DNA of 64,000 bases from DASRFR01 sp035651455 (GTDB lineage Bacteria; Acidobacteriota; Terriglobia; Terriglobales; Acidobacteriaceae): contig DASRFR010000003.1 of assembly GCA_035651455.1 (NCBI GenBank), forward strand, positions 186,001-250,000, read 5' to 3'. Both the position numbers and the translations under genes were made by a program. Shown piece by piece: positions 34,649-43,296 of this stretch. The notes under the pieces are model-generated. The model was given only the letters and a program-made list of their open reading frames with translations, was not told where the DNA came from and did not search any database. Numbering within the stretch: position 1 is the stretch's first letter; every line of letters starts with the position of its first letter.

Positions 34649-35401
34649 ATGCGAGTCGTCGTCAAAATCGGCACCAGCCTGGTTGCGCCGGGAGGACGAA
34701 TCGACACCGGGCAACTACGCGCGTTGATTGACCAGTTGGATCTTTCGCATCACGAGTTCCTCATCGTCAGCTCGGGCGCGATCGGCTCCGGCATGTCGAA
34801 CCTTTCGTTGGCGCGACGACCCAGCAATGTTCCCCTCATGCAGGCTTGTGCGGCCGTTGGACAAAGCCTCCTGATGCACACTTACGAGCAATTGTTTTTT
34901 GGTAAAAAAGTCGTCGCTCAATTGCTGCTTTCTAGCGACGATTTTACTTCTCCAGTGCGCTACAAGAACCTGCAGAATGCGCTGGGAGAACTGCTCAAGC
35001 TGGGCGTGGTCCCGATCATTAACGAAAACGACAGTGTTTCGGTACGCGAGCTGGTCGGCGCATTTGGCGACAACGATGAACTCAGCGCGCTTGTAGCTAC
35101 CGCGGTTGAAGCCGACTGGCTACTCCTGCTCACCGACGTCGATGGCTTTTACGCAAAGAACGGCAGCAAGCGTCCAAAAATCATCCGCACTATCAAGAAA
35201 CTTACGCCGGCCATGGAACGGCTGTGCAATGGCAAAGGAGAACTGGGCACCGGCGGCATGCGTTCAAAGCTTCGCGCCGCGAAGGTTGCCAGTGAAGCCG
35301 GCGTGAGCGTTGCGATCGTGAATGGCCGCCATCCGCGCGCCATTCAGGCAGCTCTGGAACGCAAAATCGGCACCTACTTTCCTCCACAAGAGACCTACTG
35401 A
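34649..35401 (+). CDS. proB: Glutamate 5-kinase, short form without PUA domain
   Basis: The 250-residue protein is an amino-acid kinase domain: VVVKIGTSLVAPGG, LIVSSGAIGSGM, QLLLSSDDF, GVVPIINENDSV, FGDNDELSALVA and LLLLTDVDGFYAKN. It phosphorylates glutamate in proline synthesis. The C-terminal PUA domain found in many ProB proteins (about 370 residues) is absent. proA begins one base after its stop. Confidence 0.95.
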   Translation: MRVVVKIGTSLVAPGGRIDTGQLRALIDQLDLSHHEFLIVSSGAIGSGMSNLSLARRPSNVPLMQACAAVGQSLLMHTYEQLFFGKKVVAQLLLSSDDFTSPVRYKNLQNALGELLKLGVVPIINENDSVSVRELVGAFGDNDELSALVATAVEADWLLLLTDVDGFYAKNGSKRPKIIRTIKKLTPAMERLCNGKGELGTGGMRSKLRAAKVASEAGVSVAIVNGRHPRAIQAALERKIGTYFPPQETY

Positions 35402-35402
35402 A

Positions 35403-36665
35403 ATGGCTACATCGGTGAGGCCGGGGCTATCTACTCACGATAAGTTGCTGCGCGCCCGCGACGCTTCATCACGCATGGCGCAGCTCTCTACCGAGGCAAA
35501 AAATGCGATTCTGCTGCGGATGGCGGAAATGCTTGAGGCCAATGCGAGCCGTATCCTCTGCGCCAACCGGGTCGATCTCGAATCCTGCGGTCTGCAAGGC
35601 GCCATGCGGGATCGCTTGCTGCTGAGCCCCGAGCGCATCGCTGGGATTGCGCGAGGAGTGCGCGACGTGGCGAAACTGGCTGATCCGACCTATGAAGTGT
35701 TGAGCGAATGGACCCGCCCGAACGGTCTACGCATACGAAAAATTCGCGTACCCCTGGGCGTGGTAGGCATTATTTATGAATCGCGTCCCAATGTGACCGT
35801 GGATACTGTCGCGCTTGCTCTCAAGGCAGGAAACGCGATTGTCCTTCGGGGCGGCAAAGAAGCGGCTCACAGCAATGACTGCCTGGTCGAGATTTTAAGT
35901 GCCGTGTCCGGACTTCCTCAGGGCGCTATCGAACTTCTCGATTCCAGCACACGCGACTCAGTTCACGAATTGATCAAGGCGCGCGGCCTGGTGGACGTCA
36001 TCATTCCGCGCGGCGGCGCGGACCTGATTTCGTTTGTCGCACAGAATGCGACCGTGCCGGTCATCGAGACTGGTGCAGGGAACTGTCATATCTTCGTGGA
36101 CGCATCGGCTGATCTTGACATGGCCGACACAATCGTGATCAACGCCAAGACGCAGCGGCCGTCAGTCTGTAACGCGGCGGAGAAATTGCTGATTCACGAA
36201 AGCATCGCAAGCCTCTACCTTCCGAGAATTGCAAAATTGCTGATCGGGCACGGGGTTGAACTGCGCGGGGACGAGCACTCGCGCCAGCTTTCCGGCGGCC
36301 TGCCCATTGCGCCAGCTGAGCCTCAAGACTGGTTCGAAGAATACCTCCGGCTGTGCATGGCCATTCGCGTGGTCTCGGGCGTGGATGAGGCCATCGCTCA
36401 TATCAACCGCCATTCCACAAAGCACTCCGACTCCATCCTCACGCGCGACGAGCAGAATGCTCAAAAGTTTATGCGCTACGTGGATTCCGCAGCGGTGTAC
36501 TGGAATGCCTCGACGCGATTTTCCGATGGAGCGGAATTTGGCTTTGGCGCGGAAATGGGCATCAGCACCCAAAAGCTTCATTGCCGTGGTCCCTTTGCCT
36601 TGGCGGAACTGACCTCGACTAAGTACCAGGTCTTTGGGCGCGGCCAGGTCAGGGCAGGGACTTAG
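35403..36665 (+). CDS. proA: Glutamate-5-semialdehyde dehydrogenase (gamma-glutamyl phosphate reductase)
   Basis: The 420-residue protein matches ProA: IRKIRVPLGVVGIIYESRPNVTVD, LRGGKEAAHSN, VIETGAGNCHIFVD and TQRPSVCNAAEKLLIH with the catalytic Cys. The C-terminal ALTSTKY-type ELTSTKYQVFGRGQ is also present. It reduces glutamyl phosphate to glutamate semialdehyde with NADPH. The ATG at 35403 gives a one-base gap after proB and an obvious operon. Confidence 0.96.
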   Translation: MATSVRPGLSTHDKLLRARDASSRMAQLSTEAKNAILLRMAEMLEANASRILCANRVDLESCGLQGAMRDRLLLSPERIAGIARGVRDVAKLADPTYEVLSEWTRPNGLRIRKIRVPLGVVGIIYESRPNVTVDTVALALKAGNAIVLRGGKEAAHSNDCLVEILSAVSGLPQGAIELLDSSTRDSVHELIKARGLVDVIIPRGGADLISFVAQNATVPVIETGAGNCHIFVDASADLDMADTIVINAKTQRPSVCNAAEKLLIHESIASLYLPRIAKLLIGHGVELRGDEHSRQLSGGLPIAPAEPQDWFEEYLRLCMAIRVVSGVDEAIAHINRHSTKHSDSILTRDEQNAQKFMRYVDSAAVYWNASTRFSDGAEFGFGAEMGISTQKLHCRGPFALAELTSTKYQVFGRGQVRAGT

Positions 36666-36815
36666 CGCGGGTCAACTCAAGCCACGCGCCCCCGCGAAAT
36701 TACCCCTCGACGCTCGGTGCGCGAGTCACAAAGGTAGGTGACGGTTGCACTTGCCGATTCCCCGTGAATGTGATCTCCGGATTCCTGCTAAGTAGCAGAG
36801 AAAAAACGATTTTGC

Positions 36816-36843
36816 TTGACATGGCGGGCCGGCGGAGTAAGAT
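36816..36843 (+). promoter_or_regulatory. Strong sigma-70 promoter in the proA downstream gap
   Basis: TTGACA (36816-36821) and TAAGAT (36838-36843) are separated by 16 bases. This is one of the best sigma-70 promoters in the window, and no open reading frame follows on the plus strand for over 6 kb. Confidence 0.65.
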
Positions 36844-36849
36844 GAAGAC

Positions 36850-36919
36850 AACTTAATAGGGCGCGTGCCGTTGCCATCCTCACCCCACATCTAATACGGT
36901 ACGCGCCCGCTGTGTTTTT
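36850..36919 (+). ncRNA. Candidate small RNA with a single long hairpin
   Basis: Transcription from the promoter at 36816 would start at about 36850 and run straight into a 13-bp stem: GGGCGCGTGCCGT (36859-36871) with ACGGTACGCGCCC (36896-36908), with one G-T wobble. The 24-base loop is C/A-rich (CATCCTCACCCCACATC). GCTGTGTTTTT follows and could end transcription at about 36919. The unit would be about 70 nt. The C-rich loop could pair with ribosome sites of other mRNAs, but that is speculative. Confidence 0.45.
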
Positions 36920-37162
36920 GGGCTTAAGTAGAGGGCGCCCGACCAGCAGCTCCCAGATGATGTTCGTCGATCAGTAGCAGAAGGCCGCCACCCCGGGACT
37001 CAACCAGCACTGGGTAGGGTTCCTTGCTCAGCAGCGAACGCTAGCAGGCAAGCGGATCGACTTGCTCGATTTCCAAGCTGATTCCCTTATCCGGTTCGCC
37101 TCAATGTAGAGTTGCCCTGGCGGAGGCGATAGCCCGCGCGTGCACGAGGGCTATCGGTTGCG

Positions 37163-37405
37163 TCATTGTGTCTGTGGGCTGCCGCCGAGCGTGGTGCAGT
37201 CTTCGCATACCAGGCGGATGTTGGGGTCGGCCTGAACCTCCTGCAAGACCTCGGCGCTTACCGCCAAGGTGTTGCCGCAGTCCTGGCATGGACGGTTCCA
37301 GAAGCGGTGTGGCGATCGATAGATCGAATGGTTGCTGAGCGCACTCAGGAAGGTTTCCCAACGCGGGCAGGCAATCAGGTGGATAATTTTTGTCTGACTA
37401 AACAT
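37163..37405 (-). CDS. Small zinc-ribbon-like protein
   Basis: The 80-residue protein begins MFSQTKIIHLIACPRWE and ends with RPCQDCGNTLAVSAEVLQEV and VCEDC. Two CXXC knuckles about 26 residues apart suggest a zinc ribbon. GAGGAAC precedes the ATG at 37405 at good spacing. Longer upstream codons in the same frame lack coding character. The function is unknown. It is transcribed away from the pilin operon terminator and convergent with proBA. Confidence 0.6.
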   Translation of the reverse strand: MFSQTKIIHLIACPRWETFLSALSNHSIYRSPHRFWNRPCQDCGNTLAVSAEVLQEVQADPNIRLVCEDCTTLGGSPQTQ

Positions 37406-37583
37406 AAGAATAGTTCCTCTGCGGCCAGTATGTACCGGGTTTTCGCGGAAGTGCGCGACCGGTGTCACAGCACGCGGAATTCGAGCTGGGTTCGCGGGAC
37501 AGAATGGTCCGCGGCTGACAACTAGAACGCGTGCCGATGTGTCGGCATTCCGGCAGCCTCGATGCGGATCTATCACAGTTGCG

Positions 37584-37619
37584 GAACAAAAGCCCCGACC
37601 GCTCGTCGCGATCGGGGCT
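37584..37619 (-). terminator. Terminator of the minor-pilin operon
   Basis: On the minus strand AGCCCCGA and TCGGGGCT form the stem, extended by further CG pairs, followed by TTTTGTT. It lies 24 bases beyond the stop of the large PilX-like gene. Confidence 0.85.
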
Positions 37620-37642
37620 GCTGGGTAAGTTGGTGAACAGTT

Positions 37643-40429
37643 CTAGTACGGTGTGAAGTCCTGACGGTAGCTCACGTTATCCACATCTTTGAACATCGGC
37701 GTACCTGGAGGCAGGTTCGACGGTGTCAAGAACAGTGTGTCGAAGGCGTAAGCACGCGTCGGCGGACTGTACACCAGGGTGCAGCACTTGAACACGCTGG
37801 TGTGGTACTGCGAATAGTAAAGGCTTACCAGAGAGCCCTCGTAGTGGAGTGTGCCACTCCAGCTCTCGATATAGCGCAGGAAGTTGTGCATTCCGCCGTC
37901 GGTGCCGAAGTCCTGTGACGACGACCACCCGGTCGGACGCGGGAACGAAATGTTCTTGCCCGCGGCGATGGCTACCCGGTACCAGGTTGTGTTTCCGGGA
38001 CGGGAGCTCAGGGCCGTTGAGTTGGCCAAGCTGTTGTACGCTGTCCAGGAGTTCGACAGCAGGGTTACGGAATCCGCAATGATGGCGGCTGCAGTGTGTG
38101 GATCGGCAAATGTGCCGTCGGCGGCGCTGGCGTTGTAGTCGCCAAGAACGTAGACGGGATTTTCCGATCCCACGGTGAATCCACCGTATTGCGTGCCGCC
38201 GATAAAGGGCCGTGGCAGATTCAGAGCGCTGCCGCTCTTGCCGCCATCGACTAGCATGAGCACGTGGCGCGCGCCGGTGACGGCATTTTTGCGGCCGGTT
38301 GTGGTGCAGGCCATGCGGTGACCGAAGGGGTTGGGGACCGCTGTTCGGGTATCGGCTTGATAGACCGGGCCGAATGCGTCGCCCACATTCACGCCACCCC
38401 AGTTGTCTAATTTTCCGTTCTGGTCGACGTCTTCCGGAGATTGCGTCGTACTCGGGTTAGCCGGCTCCAATTGTCCGTCGGGAACGCCAGTTGCCGACGC
38501 AGAATTCACCACGTCTTCGAACCCGTACTCGCCAGTCTTGATGACCGGGTTGGTATTCGGATCGAGCAGCATGCCGCGGCGATCGGAGTAGTAGAGCACG
38601 TAGCCGGTTTGCGAGACAAAGTCGGCCTTATTGCCATTCGTACCAATGTTTCCCGCCAGCCACTTGGTGAGGTTGCCCAAATCCAACTCCACGGCATTCA
38701 TGATGCCGTTAGGAGTGCAGGTATTGTTGGTCTGCGCGACGTCGCGAGACTCGCCTTCTCGCGGGTCGTAGAAGTTGATGGGGAACCAGTTGTACTGCGA
38801 TCCCGCTCCGCCTGCGGCTGCGCTCTCATGAGCCGCCGCGGTGAAACCCCCGTTGCCGTCGCGATCCGCCAGCATTTGGAAAATAAGGATGGCGTTGGGA
38901 TGAGCCGTGTTCGGCTGTCCGGCGCTGGGTGGGGTCAAGCCGCGGCCGAAGCCAAGCTGCAACCATTCGTTAGTTACGGGCAAATACGTGCCGTCGCTCT
39001 TCTTGATGTCGACACGCAAGAACCCATCCACGATGGGCCATTCCGCGGGCCCAATATTGGTACAGCAAGTCACTTTGGCCTGCGTCGTCGCAGGGTAGGT
39101 TGCGGGATAAGCATAGCCCGGGGTCGCGACTCCATGGAAAAATGGAGGTGGGACGAGATCAATGTAGTACTTCCCACCCGACAAATAGTTCGGTTCGCAA
39201 CCTGTGACAGTACCGGTGCAGGTACCGCCAGTGGTCATGTTGGCTTCCCCGAAGTAAGCGGTGCCAACGCCTGATACGTTAATGCCATTCTGTGCGGTGC
39301 TGGCGCCGCCGAGGTTTACCACGGCAGTTAGGGCCGCGGGCATCTTGCTGACCAGTTCCACGTCGTTTGCATCGACGGGCGAGCCGTCCGGATGGTTCTC
39401 CTGTGGCGTGTCGCTGATCTGAATGCGAATTTCGGCCTGGTTATAAAGACGCGAAGTGCCAACCAGAGAGCTTGCCATCTCGCCTGGGGGCGGACGGCGG
39501 ATGATCTGTACGGGTGTGGCGCCGCCACCCACGAACGGCAGGCTCAAAGGCGTCGCACCGGTGGTGTGGTTGGTGATGTAGCTGTTGTAGGTACCCATGG
39601 AGATGCTGCTCCATTGGGTATTCTGCGAACTGTTCGGGCCGCCGATCACGCTACCCTGGTTCAGTCCGAGATCAATGCAGGTCCCGGAGGCAGTCGGGTT
39701 CGCCGGAGGCGGAGTGCAGCCATTGGCGGTATCGGGGATTAACACATCTCCGGTGTAGTTGGTCGAAGTCGGCCAGCCATTAGAAAGCTGAGCACGTACG
39801 ACTTCTCCAACGACTGTGACCTTGTCGGTGAAGCCCAGAGCCGATCCCGAAGCCAGGAAGAGGTTGCCATTCGTGTGCACGCGACCGGCGAAGTTAAAGT
39901 TTGGTCCCGGGAAGTAGCTGAGATCCATGTCGGAGAACACACCAAACTGGAACACAGGAATCTGCGCTACTTCTACGGTGCGGTACATGTGCACCTGGTC
40001 TCCCAGCGGGCGCTGCGCCGTGACTGAGAGGTTCATGGGTGTGATCAACGCGATGAGTCCGGAGTTCGGCCCCGAGTGGACTGTGTCCCACGTAGTGTTG
40101 GGATTACCCTGGGCGTTGAGGGGCACGTTAATCGAGTAGTCCAGGAATTGGATGCCGGGTATGGTCGGAGGCGTGTTGCCCAAGGCCTGCACCTGGGCGA
40201 CAGTCGGAGACTGCACCTGGCTGTACAGGTTGCCGAGAGCGGCGGTGAGATTCTCCATGCCGCCTTCCGAAGCGTGGTAGGCCAGGTTGTTTTCCAAATC
40301 GCCGCTGCCGACTTTGCCTTCGGTATTGACCATGTACATCATGGACAGGGCAATACCCGACATCAGCATCATCAACAGCAGAACTGCGATGAGGATGAAA
40401 CCCCGGTCCCGAACATTGGTTGTACTCAT
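37643..40429 (-). CDS. Very large PilX-like type IV pilus assembly protein
   Basis: The 928-residue protein starts with a pilin-like helix (RGFILIAVLLLMMLMSGIALSMMYMVNTEGKVG) as in PilX-type minor pilins. Instead of stopping near 200 residues it continues into a long secreted region. This region is rich in Gly, Asn, Thr and Pro and has scattered cysteine pairs (for example TCCTNIG, FKCCTL). Segments such as VHTNGNLFLASGSALGF and the GGMENLTAALGNLY neck are typical of large PilX-like proteins in this kind of operon. AGGAGA precedes the ATG. It is the last gene of the pilin operon. No PilY1 adhesin follows, so the large C-terminus may supply an adhesin-like role, by inference. Confidence 0.8.
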   Translation of the reverse strand: MSTTNVRDRGFILIAVLLLMMLMSGIALSMMYMVNTEGKVGSGDLENNLAYHASEGGMENLTAALGNLYSQVQSPTVAQVQALGNTPPTIPGIQFLDYSINVPLNAQGNPNTTWDTVHSGPNSGLIALITPMNLSVTAQRPLGDQVHMYRTVEVAQIPVFQFGVFSDMDLSYFPGPNFNFAGRVHTNGNLFLASGSALGFTDKVTVVGEVVRAQLSNGWPTSTNYTGDVLIPDTANGCTPPPANPTASGTCIDLGLNQGSVIGGPNSSQNTQWSSISMGTYNSYITNHTTGATPLSLPFVGGGATPVQIIRRPPPGEMASSLVGTSRLYNQAEIRIQISDTPQENHPDGSPVDANDVELVSKMPAALTAVVNLGGASTAQNGINVSGVGTAYFGEANMTTGGTCTGTVTGCEPNYLSGGKYYIDLVPPPFFHGVATPGYAYPATYPATTQAKVTCCTNIGPAEWPIVDGFLRVDIKKSDGTYLPVTNEWLQLGFGRGLTPPSAGQPNTAHPNAILIFQMLADRDGNGGFTAAAHESAAAGGAGSQYNWFPINFYDPREGESRDVAQTNNTCTPNGIMNAVELDLGNLTKWLAGNIGTNGNKADFVSQTGYVLYYSDRRGMLLDPNTNPVIKTGEYGFEDVVNSASATGVPDGQLEPANPSTTQSPEDVDQNGKLDNWGGVNVGDAFGPVYQADTRTAVPNPFGHRMACTTTGRKNAVTGARHVLMLVDGGKSGSALNLPRPFIGGTQYGGFTVGSENPVYVLGDYNASAADGTFADPHTAAAIIADSVTLLSNSWTAYNSLANSTALSSRPGNTTWYRVAIAAGKNISFPRPTGWSSSQDFGTDGGMHNFLRYIESWSGTLHYEGSLVSLYYSQYHTSVFKCCTLVYSPPTRAYAFDTLFLTPSNLPPGTPMFKDVDNVSYRQDFTPY

Positions 40430-40457
40430 AAGCCGTTTCTCCTGAACTCGACGCGCT

Positions 40458-41570
40458 TCATTGATATCGATCTTTAAAGCTCATATCGCGAACGCTGATG
40501 GAAGTTGCCAGATCCAATCCCTGATAGCCGCCGCTGCCGTGCATGGCACTGCGCGCGGTGAGGCTCAGTACGTTCACCTTGCGAATTTCGTTGAGGGACT
40601 TGCCCTGCGAATAGCCAGCGTCCGGGAGATTGGCGATGGCGGTGCCAACGTCAAAAATGTCGTAAGTGAATTGCAGGTTATTAATGTTCTCCGCGACCGG
40701 CACCGGCGTTTGACCGTTTACCTGGCGCATGAGACGCGGAGCCCAGTCATCGGCTGTATAGCGGATGCCGTCCGGTCCAGGCGGCAGGTCCAGATAATAA
40801 GTGACCACCTGAATGCGAGTGGCTGTGGTGCCATTGCAGACCGGATTGCATGCGCCAGCGATGGCCTTGATATTCCCCGCGCTGGCCAGGCTCTGATTTA
40901 TATTCAGCGGGTCGCGATCGGCAAAATTGATGACGGTTGTGCCCACAATGCCTGTGACTTCACCGATGGCGTTGCCCGCGGTGTTGGTGATGAGGATCAA
41001 GTCGCCGACTTTTACACCGTGCACCTGGTCGGTGATGGGCGGCACCGGCGGATTAGGTTGCGGGTTCGGCGGAGTCACAGTGATGGAATTCCCGCTCGCC
41101 GAGATGTTGGTAACGGTATACAGGTTCAGCGAATAGGTAATGTCGGTATAGACGACGGTGATGGTATCGGTTGCCGCACCGCCGTTGGTCATGGGCCGTC
41201 CCATCTGATATCCGGGGACAACGCCATAAAGGTGTTGCTGCGGGTAGGCGACACCGGTTCCGTTCACTCCTCCGATGTAGCACTTGGTCTGATCACAACC
41301 GTAAATCGGGCTCAGGCCAGTACCGGTGGGAAGTTGCACGCCACCGGTGGGCATACCGGCACCGGCGAGACTGATATCTTTGGCGATGAGGCCGATCGCG
41401 GCGCGCCCATCCTGCTGCATGCCCGCACGCTGGGTGACCGTCCAGGTCGCACTCATGGCCTTGGTAAACATTTGGGTGGCGGCGGCGAGGATGACCAAAC
41501 CCAACGCCATGGAGATCATCAACTCGAGCAATGTAAAACCGCGGCCTCGCTGCTCATGTGCTGTTGCCAT
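40458..41570 (-). CDS. PilW-like minor pilin
   Basis: The 370-residue protein has a prepilin peptidase site and helix (RGRGFTLLELMISMALGLVILAAATQMF), with Gly before Phe and Glu at position 5 of the mature form. The C-terminal part contains a VGDLILITN beta segment and the RAGMQQDGRAAIGLIAKDI pattern of PilW. It would prime or cap type IV pili. AAGG precedes the ATG at 41570. It ends 28 bases before the PilX-like gene. Confidence 0.85.
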   Translation of the reverse strand: MATAHEQRGRGFTLLELMISMALGLVILAAATQMFTKAMSATWTVTQRAGMQQDGRAAIGLIAKDISLAGAGMPTGGVQLPTGTGLSPIYGCDQTKCYIGGVNGTGVAYPQQHLYGVVPGYQMGRPMTNGGAATDTITVVYTDITYSLNLYTVTNISASGNSITVTPPNPQPNPPVPPITDQVHGVKVGDLILITNTAGNAIGEVTGIVGTTVINFADRDPLNINQSLASAGNIKAIAGACNPVCNGTTATRIQVVTYYLDLPPGPDGIRYTADDWAPRLMRQVNGQTPVPVAENINNLQFTYDIFDVGTAIANLPDAGYSQGKSLNEIRKVNVLSLTARSAMHGSGGYQGLDLATSISVRDMSFKDRYQ

Positions 41571-41583
41571 AGTCACCTTTGCT

Positions 41584-42198
41584 TTAGCGGTACGAGGAAA
41601 TGAAAGCGGACATCACGTAATTCTTGTTAACGTTCCGGAGATTCAGGGTCCGATAGCTCACCGTCACCGTAATCTGCTTGAGGTTCGGGTTGTTGCCCTG
41701 ATTACCGGGCAGGGCCACGGGCTGAATCAGAATCGTGCGACTGAAATTGTTAAGAGGGAGGACCACATCGTCGGCCGTGCCCGCGATCCCGTCAGGACCT
41801 GGCATGACTAGGCATTTCGCGGGTCCGGGGCAAGCGGCATTGGGGTCCGGAGTATCGTCAGCCGTTCCCACCAGCCCATCTGGACCCGGGGAGAGCAACT
41901 GCTGAGGCCCATCGAGAAAGATTCCGGCGTTGGATACATTGTTGATCTGCGGATTAAAATTGATCTGCGCGGTATTGCGCGCGGTAAAGATGCTTTCGAT
42001 AGCCGCTGTCGCCTCTTGTTTAGCGATCATGTCGGCTTGAGCATCCTGGGTTGCGGCCACGCACACCCCAAAGACTGCCAGCATGGAAACCAGTCCGATG
42101 ACCAGGATGGCGGCGGCAATCATGACTTCGATGAGACTGAAGCCGCGTTCCCGGTGGCGGGCAGATCGAGTCCTGGCGAATCGTTTCGTCGTCATCAT
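41584..42198 (-). CDS. PilV-like minor pilin
   Basis: The 204-residue protein has the pilin signature RERGFSLIEVMIAAAILVIGLVSMLAVFGV, with cleavage after Gly. The middle carries two similar PGPDG(L/I)xGTADD segments, which look like short Asp-rich repeats that could bind calcium. The ATG at 42198 overlaps the stop of the upstream FimT-like gene (ATGA), so the two are translationally coupled. Confidence 0.85.
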   Translation of the reverse strand: MMTTKRFARTRSARHRERGFSLIEVMIAAAILVIGLVSMLAVFGVCVAATQDAQADMIAKQEATAAIESIFTARNTAQINFNPQINNVSNAGIFLDGPQQLLSPGPDGLVGTADDTPDPNAACPGPAKCLVMPGPDGIAGTADDVVLPLNNFSRTILIQPVALPGNQGNNPNLKQITVTVSYRTLNLRNVNKNYVMSAFISSYR

Positions 42199-42863
42199 AT
42201 TTGGGTCCACACATTCGTCCCCGCAGTCTGATCCTTAACTAAGCGCCATCCGCGGGTGCGGGCGCTGATACCAAAAATAGTGATCGCGCGTGAGCTGTAA
42301 ATATCGGCCGGACGCGCGATGTACACGATTCCGTTATTCATGTTTCCGAGCCGATCCTGGGCGCTGCCGTCCGGCATGAAATACACCGATGTCTGTCCGC
42401 CGCCGCCGATGCCGAGATCGAAATCAATGGCGAAGGCACCGATGCCGAAATTGTCAGGCGTAACATTGGCTCCAGTAGGAACACCGGGAACAATGGTGAA
42501 CTGCATGTTGTTCAGCAGCGTAAAGGTCTCAATGAACACGGGTGGCGGAAGCGGGTTGCCACCATCCTGCCGCCACATCTGAATCTGGTTGGGTGCGACA
42601 AAGGTCAGGAAGTATTCCTTCCGCTGATCGATAGCCAGTTGCCGGGTGCGCCGCATCAATTCCAAAGTCTGGTTGTACGCCTGATTGACCTGTGCGTTTT
42701 GCCATGCCGGTCTGAAACTGATCACGGAGAAGCACATCACGATAAAAGTGATGAGGATCACGGCGGCCATTTCGATCAGAGTCCAGCCACCGGAGCTTTG
42801 GCGCAACGCTCTAGCCTTAGCACGGCGCGATCGGTAGCCGTTAACGGGTTGGTCGAAAGCCAT
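42195..42863 (-). CDS. FimT/GspH-like pseudopilin
   Basis: The 222-residue protein has SGGWTLIEMAAVILITFIVMCFSVISFRPAW, a prepilin-type helix in which Trp replaces the usual Phe after the cleavage Gly. NQTLELMRRTRQLAIDQRKEYFLTF follows, typical of GspH/FimT. GGAGGA lies six bases before the ATG at 42863. It heads the operon FimT-PilV-PilW-PilX. Confidence 0.85.
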   Translation of the reverse strand: MAFDQPVNGYRSRRAKARALRQSSGGWTLIEMAAVILITFIVMCFSVISFRPAWQNAQVNQAYNQTLELMRRTRQLAIDQRKEYFLTFVAPNQIQMWRQDGGNPLPPPVFIETFTLLNNMQFTIVPGVPTGANVTPDNFGIGAFAIDFDLGIGGGGQTSVYFMPDGSAQDRLGNMNNGIVYIARPADIYSSRAITIFGISARTRGWRLVKDQTAGTNVWTQI

Positions 42864-43296
42864 GCAGCTCCTCCAACAAATGTTTCTTGCCACGCCATCC
42901 CTCAAGTGCGGGAAAGTCGTAAAGCGCAGTTAAGAGGAGGTCGAACCGCTGAAAGTCAAGCGTGGCGCGGCCCATCTGGAGACATCGTAGGGAGCACCTC
43001 CCATCGAGTCAAAGCACGGCGGTACCGTAAGTGACGGGGACGGATGTAACGTAATCAGTCGACAGGTGACCAGTGATGCCAAAACGTGGAGCTTCGGCGA
43101 ACCCCTCGCATGATTTGGCGTGCAAAGTGCTACACAATGGGGTGCGATTGACAAATTTTCGCAACGGTTAGGCCGTTCCGACCGACTGTGGCGCGATGTA
43201 ATGGCGAATTCAAAGAGCATCTGCCGTCCCAGGTTGGTAATCGGGTTACCCGAGTAACCTTGTTCGGGACACTGCCAGAATCTACATTTTCAACCA
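42864..43296. other. Divergent intergenic region between the pilin operon and the PilZ gene
   Basis: The 433 bases hold the probable promoter of the pilin operon (42984-43012). I see no coding frame. Confidence 0.5.
42984..43012 (-). promoter_or_regulatory. Probable promoter of the minor-pilin operon with palindromic spacer
   Basis: On the minus strand TTGACT, a 17-base spacer and TACGAT form a sigma-70-like promoter about 120 bases before the FimT start. The spacer contains GGGAG-GTG-CTCCC, an inverted repeat that could be an operator. Confidence 0.5.

Larger units (their letters stand above)
36666..37162. other. Intergenic region after proA with candidate small RNA
   Basis: The 497 bases contain no convincing protein gene. 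A consensus-like promoter (36816-36843) and a hairpin (36859-36908) suggest a small RNA. A minus-strand frame of about 28 codons near 36930-37020 was considered and rejected. Confidence 0.5.

Noticed and set aside
36726..36756. TCACA and GGTGA half sites after proA
   Set aside because: The half sites point outwards and do not form a TGTGA-N6-TCACA dyad.
36925..37020. Minus-strand frame of about 28 codons (GTG start, ending ...GRAPST)
   Set aside because: AAGGA lies upstream, but the start would be GTG, the frame is broken by a stop just upstream, and composition does not distinguish it from chance.
37101..37361. 86-codon minus-strand frame overlapping the zinc-ribbon gene
   Set aside because: It overlaps the frame with two CXXC motifs and a good ribosome site, and it has no recognisable features.
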